The notes beneath the pieces are model-generated. The model made no database searches. It was given only the letters and a program-made list of their open reading frames with translations, and was not told the DNA's origin. A stretch of 64,000 nt of DNA from Hormiphora californensis (Eukaryota > Ctenophora > Tentaculata > Cydippida > Pleurobrachiidae): positions 5,793,559 through 5,857,558 of the forward strand of contig CM035360.1 in NCBI GenBank assembly GCA_020137815.1, in the 5' to 3' direction. Below are positions 25,749 to 35,511 of this stretch, piece after piece. The position numbers and the translations under genes were made by a program. Positions within the stretch are counted from its first letter, which is position 1. The number at the start of each line of letters is the position of its first letter.

Positions 25749-26011
25749 ACGTGATGGACATATAATATCTAAAGGGAGAAGGGAACTAATGAGCTTCCGA
25801 TATGTATAATAGGTGACATCAGTTTGATAGGGTGTTATAAGTATATAGTCGGATTTTTTGAAACTGTCACCCCCCTGAAATAACAAAATTTGCCATATCT
25901 CCGGTTCCTGATAAGATAGAGACTTGAAATTTGGAGGTTCGGAAGAACTTAGCAAGATCTTCGTAACCTCCAAATTTCAAGTCTCTATCTCGTCAGGAAC
26001 CGGATTTATGG
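25749..26011. repeat. TIR end plus foldback of about 45-bp arms
   Basis: A GTCGGATTTTTTGAAACTGTCACC terminus starts at 25848. Just inside it, about 25894-25938 and 25966-26010 are reverse complements (GACTTGAAATTTGGAGGTT and complement). The rest is the 5' flank of the coiled-coil gene. Confidence 0.6.
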
Positions 26012-26013
26012 TA

Positions 26014-27128
26014 ACTAGAGTACCCGTTTGCTGGGAACCCGTGACCTGGTAAATGGTAATTTATCCTCATATAACCGGTGACATTTGTGTTTGATTTTTA
26101 AAAGATAATTTGTTTGTTCCTTAGAGCAATGAGTCTCATAGTAGGAGCGGTTAGATCAGCACGTGCAGAAAGTCGCGCGCCACCCTAATCTCAGGTTACT
26201 CTCACGGCTTCATTTCGCATCCAATCCAAAAGTGACCTTCATCAAACCTGTAGATCTCCTCAAGGAGAAGCGAAAACTTGAGGGACATTTCTTGAATCTT
26301 GATTGGATACGACCTCGAGGAGCTATGACAATGCGCAAAAAGGGGTGGCACGCGACTTTAACCACGTGGTGATCTAACCGCTCCTACTATCATAGACATT
26401 GGGGTTTTGAAAAAAACGGCCATTACAATTTTGGCGAGGCGGGTAAATCATTTACTGTAACGCGCGAATTTTCCCAAAAAGCGCTGCTTTGTTACGCCGC
26501 GCGCGGAACCTAAAATTACGCGCGCAGTGTAAAATTTTAAAATTCATTGAAAATTTCCTCGCGTTTCATGTCGCCAAAAAAAGTCGACGAAAAATTCCAA
26601 ATTCGTTAATTATAAGAACTCCGGTCAGTTCTCATCTTGCCAATCCGTTTTCCGGGAACCCCTGGCCAAAGGACATTAAAATTCACATACCGACCAAGTT
26701 TCATATCGATTGGATAAGATTTTGGGTGGCTACGGTGAAAAATATCGTATTTTTGGCATTTTTAACTTTCCCGACGCGATTTACGACCCTTAAACATTGA
26801 GTTACGGGAAATCGCTACCATGTAAAATGAAGTTCAAACGATTCTCTTTCCCCACTATTGCGTTAGTTTTTTGATTTAGAGCCGTTTTCAGGGTCTTAGA
26901 AGCGTTTGAAAAATGTAAGTCTTTTTGTCGCAATGACGTCACCCCGTGACGTCACTGCTGTAAAGATCGGATCAAAAATCTGAGCCCGTACTTACATCCG
27001 CCTTGGTCCAAGGTACCAGTGTACAAATTTTCAGGGGTCTAGCTCAAAAACTGTGGGAGGAGTTTGAAAAACCAATTAACGGACAGACTGACTAACATTA
27101 TGGAATTTATTATATGGATTACGCCACC
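26014..27128. repeat. Dispersed repeat, copy 1 (interrupted by a nested MITE)
   Basis: Begins ACTAGAGTACCCGTTTGCTG and ends near ATTTATTATATGGATTACG. It matches 27999-28735 at high identity apart from about 390 extra bases here, which include the MITE at 26141-26387. The 60-residue frames seen in both copies are short; coding is doubtful. Confidence 0.75.
26141..26387. mobile_element. 247-bp MITE with GTAGGAGCGGTTAGATCA termini and TA duplication
   Basis: The ends GTAGGAGCGGTTAGATCA and TGATCTAACCGCTCCTAC are exact inverted repeats, with diverged similarity extending to about 45 bp. TA lies at both outer edges (26139-26140 and 26388-26389), suggesting a Tc1/mariner-like TA duplication. Confidence 0.8.
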
Positions 27129-27143
27129 AGACTTGGTACGAGG

Positions 27144-27450
27144 CAGGGGCGGCTCTGCCATGCGGATGATGCGGACGCGTCCGCATTTTTACTTTGGATC
27201 ACGGAGAGAAAAAGAAAAAAATTCAAGGAAAAGGGTAAATTTTCTCAAAATTTGATGTTTCAAATGAGATTTTTAGTGAAATCCGCGCGCCACACAGGTT
27301 TTTTTGCCGTCGCAGTATTTTGTGATCGGCGCGCTACGTCAAAATAGCCAATGCGGACCATCCGCATTGGGTATTTCGACGGAACACGCGAGTTAAAAAT
27401 GTTTCGGCCGCATTTTGACCAGAGCGGCTGAAAGCTGCGCACCGCCCCTG
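27144..27450. mobile_element. hAT-type MITE with 8-bp target duplication GTACGAGG
   Basis: The element starts CAGGGGCGG and ends CCGCCCCTG, classic hAT termini, with exact 8-bp direct repeats GTACGAGG at 27136-27143 and 27451-27458. The 307-bp interior has no transposase frame but contains subterminal GCGGATG/CATCCGC motifs. Confidence 0.9.
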
Positions 27451-27604
27451 GTACGAGGAACTGCCACATCAAAACAAATACAGCGGTATTTGACAATTTA
27501 TTACGACTTCCGCCTCTGGCAAACGCTGAAATCTGAATAGCGATCTGTCGGCAGTCCTCTTTGAGACTAAAAACTGTTTCCCGGCTTAATTTTTAAGCTT
27601 GATA

Positions 27605-27763
27605 CAGGCCCGATTTACCGGAACCCCGATTTACCCGGAGGTCAAACTTACCCCGATAGAGGAAGTTAATGATATTTGACCCCGGTATACCGAGCACCCC
27701 GATATAGTATTTACCGGGCAAAACCCTTTACCCCGAGCATCCCGGTAAATCGGGGCCTGACTG
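27605..27763. mobile_element. MITE with CCCGATTTACCGG termini, copy B
   Basis: Inverted CAGGCCCGATTTACCGG and CCGGTAAATCGGGGCCTG ends, flanked by TA. Same family as 24082-24229. Confidence 0.65.
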
Positions 27764-27807
27764 TATTTATGATATGTTTCAAATTAATCATGCCTTACTA
27801 AGCCTGG

Positions 27808-27914
27808 ATGAATACTGGAGGCTATGAAGATGAACGAGCATTTCAGGCACACGTTACGGCACAGGAAATCCTCTCCCAGATGAATCCATCAGCAGTGTCA
27901 GGCGCTAGTTCAAG
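27808..27914 (+). CDS. Possible first coding exon of the RRM-like gene
   Basis: A 36-residue frame from ATG (MNTGGYEDERAFQAHVTAQE onward) ends at a good donor, CAAG|GTACAT, in a coding-like composition. Joined to the acceptor at 29451 it would be in the same frame as the downstream ORF but meets TAA at 29459-29461. So either another exon lies between, this exon is untranslated, or a base is wrong. Confidence 0.35.
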
Positions 27915-27998
27915 GTACATATTGGAATATACACCGTCCCTAACAAGAAATATTCAAATCCTTGAAAGTTTATTAAGCAGTATATTATTACTACTTAC

Positions 27999-28775
27999 AC
28001 TAGAGTACCCGTTTGCTGGGAACCCGTGACCTGGTAAATGGTAATTGGTAAATCATTTACTGTAACGCGCGAATTTTTCCAAAAAAGCGCTGCTTTTTTA
28101 CGCCGCGCGCGGAACCTAGAATTACGCGCGCAGTGTAAAATTTTAAAATTCATTGAAAATTTCCTCGCGTTTTATGTCGCCAAAAAAAGTCGACGAAAAA
28201 TTCCAAATTCGTGAATTTAGAATTATAAGAACTCCGGTCAGTTCTCATCTTGCCAATCCGTTTTCCGGGAACCCCTGGCCAAAGGACATTAAAGTTCACA
28301 TAACGACCAAGTTTCATATCGATTGGATAAGATTTTGGGTGGCTACGGTGAAAAATATCGTATTTTTGGCATTTTTAACTTTCCCGACGCGATTTACGAC
28401 CCTTAAACATTGAGTTACGGGAAATCGTTATCATGTAAAATGAAGTTCAAACGATTCTCTTTCCCCACTATTGCGTTAGTTTTTTGATTTAGAGCCGTTT
28501 TCAGGGTCTTAGAAGCGTTTGAAAAATGTAAGTCTTTTTGTCGCAATGACGTCACCCCGTGACGTCACTGTTGTAAAGATCGGATCAAAAATCTGAGCCC
28601 GTACTTACACCCGCCTTGGTCCAAAGTACCAGTGTACAAATTTTCAGGGGTCTAGCTCAAAAACTGTAGGAGGAGTAGGGAGAAAACAATTATCGGACTA
28701 ACATTTTGGAATTTATTATATGGATTTACGAAATTTGAAAATACCCAGGGGGGTGACAGTTTCAAAAAATCCGAC
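27999..28775. mobile_element. Dispersed repeat, copy 2, with a TIR at its right end
   Basis: Matches the repeat at 26014-27128 and continues to GGGGTGACAGTTTCAAAAAATCCGAC at 28750-28775, the inverted form of the terminus at 25848. It sits between the candidate exon at 27808 and the ORF at 29477. Confidence 0.7.
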
Positions 28776-29476
28776 TTTACTATACGGCGCAGGACCCTTG
28801 GCCTATGCTACAGGCCCTAAAGAAGCCGTGGAAAACGCGCGCACTTGGGGTCTGCAGCGCATGCCAAGCAGGACCCCAATGACAAAAGTTTGGGGAATTT
28901 TTGAAAAAATTTGTTCGTGAGCGAGTGAACTTGAGTTTCATTTCAAGAAATTTCAGCGCGCGTGGCTGCGCGGCGCTGTTTTATGTTTTGCGCGTGCACG
29001 CGCGTGGTAAAATAAATAAAAATCGCACGTAAAAAAATTTGCAGTTCAGCTCAGTTTTTTGAAACTGTGAGGAGCCTCGGAATTCGGAAATGTTCAAGTC
29101 GTGCACAAACAAAACCCTAACCCGACCCTAACAACAGCCCTAACCCGTCTCGACCGCCAAAATCGATGAACTATTAGCAATAGAAGGCACCCAGATTTTA
29201 ACGTTTTCCGTTTCGGACGACGGACAGTTCCAAAAAAATCTGACAGGGAATGCTATTTGCAAGTTGTTTTGCAGTGGCACACAAACGATAATCGAAAAAT
29301 AATGCGATCCATGTTTATAAAGGGCATCAATTATCTCTTTTTTGCTAAAAATTGCTAAAAATTTAAAAATAAAAAACCACCTTCACCCCTTTCTGGCTCT
29401 GTGGACCATGACCATGACATGCCCTTAAACATAATCGTATGATTTTTTCAGCGTGATGTAAAACAACTTGAAGAAC
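28776..29476. other. Repeat-rich stretch with telomere-like CCCTAACCC segment
   Basis: 29107-29209 contains AACCCTAACCCGACCCTAAC and CACCCAGATTTTAACGTTTT, shared with 49765-49868. 28960-29000 has alternating GCGCGTG runs. No exon was called; an acceptor-like TTTTTTCAG ends at 29451. Confidence 0.55.
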
Positions 29477-31306
29477 ATGCTGACCCATCAACAAGTTCTG
29501 GATCTGCCGGAGAGGAGTGTTTTTCTATTTCAAGCCCTAGAACCCGATCAAATCAAGCTTTTGGTGTTTTCAGAAAATACCCAGATCTGTGAGGCCTTAC
29601 TGCACTATCTTAAAGAGGTTCTTGGTGTGGAATCTGATATTGCCGCATTTGATGATGATTGGGTGGCCTATGAATTTGAATCACTCAACGGGGCTCATAC
29701 ACTGCAACTCATAGTGAAAAGGTAAGTGAACTTTAAATCTTGGGACCTTTATAAGTTCTTTCCCTCTTGGTAATGTTCTAAATTTCCCTCAATCTTCAGC
29801 GACTCCATGACAATCGAGTGTGGTACAAGTAGCACCGCTCTACTTGAAGTTGTATACCGAGAGGAAAACTTTGAAAAGTTAGTCTCCGTCTTGTTACCGA
29901 TAATGGACCCCAAAGACACCATGAAACTGCAGAAGAATACTAACAGTCCTAGCAGAGATGAGTCTATGGAGACTGGCCTCTCGGATAGCACTGCAGTTGA
30001 ACCAGACCTTCAACACAGTAGTGGTAGCTCCTTCGATACAGCCTGTACAACTCAATTTGATGATGTTGTGGAAGATAGGGAAGTAGCTGATGATGATGAT
30101 GATGATCTATATGGATCCACCCACGATGTGCTGTTCTCTACTGCCCCTACCATTCCTTGTTCACAAAACAGAGGTATCCTGCCTTCTGAAAGTGGTCCTT
30201 CTTCCTCAATACAGCCATCTCCAGAGGATGTATCAATGACAAGTGTCAGCACTGAACCCCAAGAAGATATCACCATGAACTCTGATCTAGATGCTACAAA
30301 TATTAGCGGGGTCCCTGTGGATACCACCATGAACAGCATCTTGGGACGAACCCACACAACAGACGACGACTTTGATTCCTTCTCAAGTGATGTGATGAGA
30401 GAGTTGTCGCCTGTGATACGGAATCTAGAGTCTCGTGTTAAGTCGATCCCAGAGGTTTCCAGTAGTCAGGAGGGGGAGGATGATAGAAGGAGAGCTGAGG
30501 CGATGGAGCTGAATCAGTGGAACCCGCTCCGGGTCGACTATTATAGACCTGATAATAAAATCAACCAAAAGAGAGTTGACAACTCTATGCCTGCTGAGTG
30601 TGTAAGTGTACTTTTATCTGTTTTTACTAGAGCTATTTGCATTGATATTGTTATAGAAACTTACTAGGACTACTGAATTATGAACATGTTGTCTAAAATT
30701 GTATCCACTACCCATTCACCCCCTTTTATTTCTACAGATGATTTCAGAGGAAACTGACCCAGCGAAACAAATAGTAACCCTGCTGGTACACAACATACCA
30801 GTCAATACCAATCGAGTGACACTGAAAACGTTTTTCAAAAGTAAAACGAACAATTTGGCAATTGATAGTGTTAACATTGATCAACTTGGCCCTGAAGCGG
30901 AAAAGTGGAGAGCGTGAGTAAATATTTTATTCCCTAATCTAAAATCGTATATTAAAGTTCTACTTATAAATTTTGTCACATGACAAATTTAAACTTTATA
31001 GAATTCCGCTTACCAATCGGATGCTAATCAGTAGTTTTTTTACTAAGTCTAATACCAAAAACACCCTTTAGTTTTGTACGGATCGAAGGATTCAATAGTG
31101 TAACTCTATTCAAGAAGGCGATACACAAAACAGTATTTGGGGGAAGAACCCTCAGAGTTTCGACGCACAAGGAACGTGCAGATCCGGAGATACAGAAATT
31201 GGAGAAAATGCGGCAAAAGCAACGAGAGGAGAAATACAGTGAGTTTTGTTGGGTAATAGTTTGTCTCAAAGTTTCATCAAAATATATGCAAAATAGTTGG
31301 AAATAG
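29477..31306 (+). CDS. Unrecognised protein with acidic/low-complexity middle and C-terminal RRM-like domain
   Basis: Exons 29477-29721, 29800-30601, 30738-30913 and 31072-31306 give 485 residues in phase. The N-terminal part (residues about 1-120, LLVFSENTQICEALLHYLK) is folded-looking but unknown. The middle is Ser/Asp-rich and disordered, with DDDDDD. The end has an RRM-like pattern: VTLLVHNIPVNTNRV as an RNP2-like strand and WRAFVRIEGFNSVT as an RNP1-like strand, followed by a basic, Gln/Lys-rich tail. An RNA-binding role is inference only. The start is uncertain: ATG 29477 is the first in frame after the TAA at 29459. The final exon reads through a GTGAGT to TAG; alternative splicing there is possible, but the next gene ends 25 bp later. 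Confidence 0.55.
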
Positions 31307-31330
31307 TATGTAATTAAAAGAGCGGGATCG

Positions 31331-34300
31331 TCACTCATCATCTGAGACCGGGTGTGGTACTATTTCATCACATCTCGTCTCTACCTGACTACTGCAGCCC
31401 TCCTCTCTATCCGGACCTTGTTCTACCACACCAATACAATCCGGACAATTAGGTCCCCCAATATTACTATCATCTTCCTCTGTCACCTCACGACTCTCAC
31501 CACCCAATACCACTAGAGGGATATCATTACTCGGACTGATGTGGACCTTCCTTTTCTGAAACCGAGACTTTAATAAGTCCAGCAGTAACGTTGCTACACT
31601 AAGGTAGATAGTGATAGGTCCGAGCACTACAACTCCCCACCACCCATCGAATTGGACTAACTTTGCGACTAATATGTAGCAATAGTAACCGGCTAGTAGC
31701 AAACCCCTTAGACACAGACACTTCTTAGCTTTGTACAGGCTTGTACAGGTTGCCAGGAGCAACATTGGTAAGATGACTCCACCGGTGGTTACCATGGTAA
31801 CCATCGTGTCTGATACAAACTGACAGTGTGACCCCGGGTGCTCACTGAAAAACTCAATGTCACCATGCCGATTAGTAAACAGTGACCTAAGAATTGGTTT
31901 CAATGTTTCCCAGCTCCGTGCCTCCCTAATTCGGCCCATTACACGACTTATCATACCAGTTATCTCCCGCTTGTCAAATGTTCTAAGCAGCTCGGCAGTG
32001 TTGGAGATGTAGACTCGTGATATAAAGTTATCGCTAGGTACCACCAATGGCAGAACAGCTACTAGGATGGATACCATGGTTACCAGGACCTGTAGACCAA
32101 TCAGTTTCCTACAGTCCCTGGTAAGGACAGATCGTGCAGTGAGCGAGAGGACGGTCATTACAGTCCCTGTGGAGTGTATTGCACTGAGGACCCAGCACAT
32201 TTTGGTGCTTGTCCAAGGGTGACTCCGCTTGCACGGGTCCGCTGGACCATATTCGAATCCACCCAGAGCGGTCAAATGGAGACCAGTAAAGAATCCACCA
32301 AGCAGAAATATTGTGTCTAGGGGGTGGTGTCTGAATCTTCTGGAACCCCACCCGGTTACAGTTACTAACACTTGGATTGACCCCATGGTAACCATGATAA
32401 CAGCATCCGAGTCTCCTGGACAACCACACTCATCTTGACGACCCGGGCAGTCGATAACTCCATCACACAGCGCTATGAGGGGAATTCTGTCGGTTGCAGT
32501 ACCAGGACACAGATACCCGTTCTCACAGTTCATCTCGTCACTACCGTCCAGACAGTCGTCTAGAACATCGCAAACCTGCAAGGAATAAAGTTGAAACTCA
32601 CTGCAGGAGTCGATTAGCCGGCCTGAAGATGTTTTTATTATTATTAGGGTGTAAGAGCAATTAATGTTTATCACATATACCTGGTAGAGGGGGATGCACC
32701 TTCCATTGCTGCAAGGAAATATCATCCTAGTGTAGTGTGCATTACCAGGGGTATTACTGGTCCTCAGAAGGGACGTTATCTCATTATTATCAGATATGGA
32801 CAGGACATGTCTCCCCATCTCGTTAGAACATGTCCACCGGGGGAGTGGGAGAATAGGGCAGGTGAGATTATTATCATCTCTACAGGATAACATGATATAA
32901 TGCAGGCTGTATGCTAGGCGGTGATCATTGAACAGTTGCTCATGGGGTTGAATCATGAAAAACTGCTCGGTCATCTGGAAGTCAGTTCTAGGCATCATTT
33001 CGAGCGTCATGATAACACACCAGTCTTCAACGCCGAGTTGAAATCGGAGGTGCCTGATGCCACGTATGCACATGGGTGATATGTAGCCACTACGCTCTGT
33101 TAACACGGTGCTCAGTATGGCAAATCGAAATGGTAAAACCCGTGTTGCACAACCTATCTCTCCCTCGCATTTCAACATTTCCCTACAGTCGTCTGGTTTG
33201 TTGACGACATCAAAGTTCCAGGGATAATTTCCACACGTCGCCATTACTCCTTCATCAATACCTTCAATACAATCCACAACCCCATCATTAACCAACTTCT
33301 TCAAGATCGGTCTGGTCCCTCCCATCCTCATCCTACAGGAGTGATCTTGCAACACCTCACTGCATCCTACCTCATCTGTTCCATAGGGGCAGTTCCATTC
33401 ACCATCACACATCTCACCCTTGTGTACAACACACCCTGGTTCCACCTCCTCGCACAATCTATCATAGCCATCATCACATAAAGAGTAGTTCCTACAGAGC
33501 GCTAGTCGGGACAATACCACTGGGTACCCCTCCATGGTACACGTTAGGACTCTATCTGCCGGTCTGGTACAGTTCACATAATCTCTTCCATCATCACAGA
33601 TCCGGAGAGAGGTCTGTGGGCTACACTTGTGTTGCTCTGTTAGGGTTCTATTCCAAGGGTTGAACATACACCACCCCACAGGATCATCTCCACATCCTAC
33701 CTCATCTTCACCATCCATACAATCAGCTAGTTGATCACAGATATCAGTGTCTGGAATCAGTGTTTTGACCCCGCTGATAGTGCTGTTACACCATAACCCA
33801 ACACTCCTATCTCCATCCGACTGACACGTGCTCTCGTCTTTACAATCAGCACAGTCACACACCCCATCACACACCCGGGAACCGTGGATGCGGTGTGTAG
33901 AGTTGTAGTCACACGAATACATCTCAACCTCACATGCCTCGTCATCATAAACTTTACATTCCCGGACCCCGTTACATTCCCGATTCCGCATGGACCGACC
34001 TCCCCTCGCGTAATCCCTGGATTCATCAATCAACTCGCACACTGCCCCACCACATAGAGCCTCCTCTCCTGTTAGTGTGTTCCCTGGGGGACTCTTGCAG
34101 TGCCCGCAGGCCTGGTAGAACTTGGGATCGTTGGGACAACGGAACTGTGGGGGACCGAGAGGGTTAGTTGGGACAGAGGGGAGTCAGTTGGCCCATCTTA
34201 ATTGAAGAGGGGGAAGGAGGGGGTAGATTAGTCGTAATATATGGAAAGTTTGACAATCAGATCGTGAATTTGCGAATATTTTATAGTACGAAAGTTTTAC

Positions 34301-34992
34301 ACAGCTCTTTTATCTGCCGAACTTTCACAGAGTGTGAGCCACACAAACACAGCTGTATCAGCTATTTTAACAAGACAATATAGGGACTACTGAATCCCGA
34401 GAAGAGAAGACCCGAGTACCAATTGCAATATTAGTGAAGGGCACCTTGGGATTAGTGATAGTATTGTGTAACCACCCCCCGAGTACCCCCCCCCCCCTAT
34501 TACCTGGTATTATTGAATTTATTGGGTACCTGGTATACAGTTGAAGGACAAGATCCATCCAACTGATTCTCCTCAAGATTACTGGAAATATCATATGCAT
34601 CAATAATGATACCATACAGGCTCAAGCCGTTGGGACACTTATAATAATATTGATCAATACCGGCATTACACCTCAGTTTCACGAACCGTCCCGTGGATAT
34701 ATCCCCTAGTTCCACTAGCTCACAGGTGTCCCAGGACAATACAAACGGGGCAACTGCAATTTAGGGTAGTTGTTAGAATGTCAATAATTAAATCTAATAA
34801 ATCGAATATTAAATAGAGTCGACACCATGGTTCGGAACACGCCGCGAGACTCTAACAGATCTCCGTCGAGTATTACAGTTGTTAGAAAGTAACAATATTC
34901 AGACATTATGTAAATTAGTTAATAGGAACGTTTTTCTCACCTGTAGTCACGGATACAATCACAAAGAAAAATCCAAAGACAAGAAAATTCAT
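31331..34992 (-). CDS. LDLa-repeat seven-transmembrane receptor (GPCR, GRL101/relaxin-receptor-like architecture)
   Basis: Exons 34992-34941 (signal peptide MNFLVFGFFFVIVSVTTG), 34753-34530, 34144-32681 and 32575-31331 give 994 residues. The ectodomain holds several LDL-receptor class A modules, some degenerate: for example CDGVCDCADCKDESTC, CDQLADCMDGEDEVGC and CDVLDDCLDGSDEMNC. Seven hydrophobic segments follow: VIMVTMGSIQVLVTVTGW, LDTIFLLGGFFTGLHLTA, MCWVLSAIHSTGTVMTVLSL, GLQVLVTMVSILVAVLPLVV, TTGGVILPMLLLATC, LLLAGYYCYILVAKL and VVLGPITIYLSVATLLL. The cytoplasmic tail is acidic. LDLa plus rhodopsin-like seven-helix layout is known from relaxin receptors and mollusc GRL101; ligand unknown. 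The third intron (32576-32680) is 105 bp with no stop, so retained transcripts would also be open. Confidence 0.8.
31788..31801. promoter_or_regulatory. X-box-like perfect palindrome in receptor coding sequence
   Basis: GTTACCATGGTAAC is a perfect 14-bp palindrome matching the RFX X-box pattern. It codes for part of the Met-Val-Thr repeat before a membrane segment. Related GGTTACCATGGTTACC copies occur at 23876 and 23927. Confidence 0.3.
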
Positions 34993-35511
34993 TTTAAATT
35001 AAATTCGTAGATCGTTGAAATGCAGTTCAGTAAACATTAAATTATGTAGCGCTAAAATTTAACGCAACCCTTTTGTTTTGTCACAATAGCGTTGCGTTAA
35101 ATTTTAACGCTATTCAACTTATATTTTGTTCTAACCCTCTTGGCTCCTTTAAAATCTGAGAGGCGGGGCATTGTGAGAGAGCTGGTTCGAGTGAATTTTA
35201 TTAAATGCACCCTTTATACTTCATAACGGAATCTTGATTTCTTGAATCTTGAACAATCTGAACTTTTAATAAATTTAAATTGCTGTGAGAGATCATTTAA
35301 AACAAAATCAATTACGCTGTACCGGTACGCGGTTATTACCCACTTTTTAAATCGATTCTAGCATGTTGAATTTCCATCTGCAGTATCACGGGTTGGTTGG
35401 TAGATTCTAACGGGACATATGTGTAGCGTGTACACTGTACACTTCCTAGTATGTTGCTATGGGAACCCATTTGAGAATCCATTATATCGACATATTGTTT
35501 CAGGTGCTGAC
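34993..35511. other. Divergent intergenic region between receptor and Tudor genes, with a 21-bp-arm hairpin
   Basis: The two genes diverge from here, so both promoters probably lie within about 520 bp. 35048-35068 and 35091-35111 are near-perfect inverted repeats (GCTAAAATTTAACGCAAC and complement) with a 22-bp loop. GTTGCTATGGGAACC at 35454 resembles an X-box half. An acceptor CAG ends at 35503, so a non-coding first exon of the Tudor gene may start upstream. Confidence 0.5.

Noticed and set aside
26489-28413. Repeated frame ending FLAFLTFPTRFTTLKH
   Set aside because: Short, in two copies of a non-coding dispersed repeat; no domain; flanks diverge without frame conservation.
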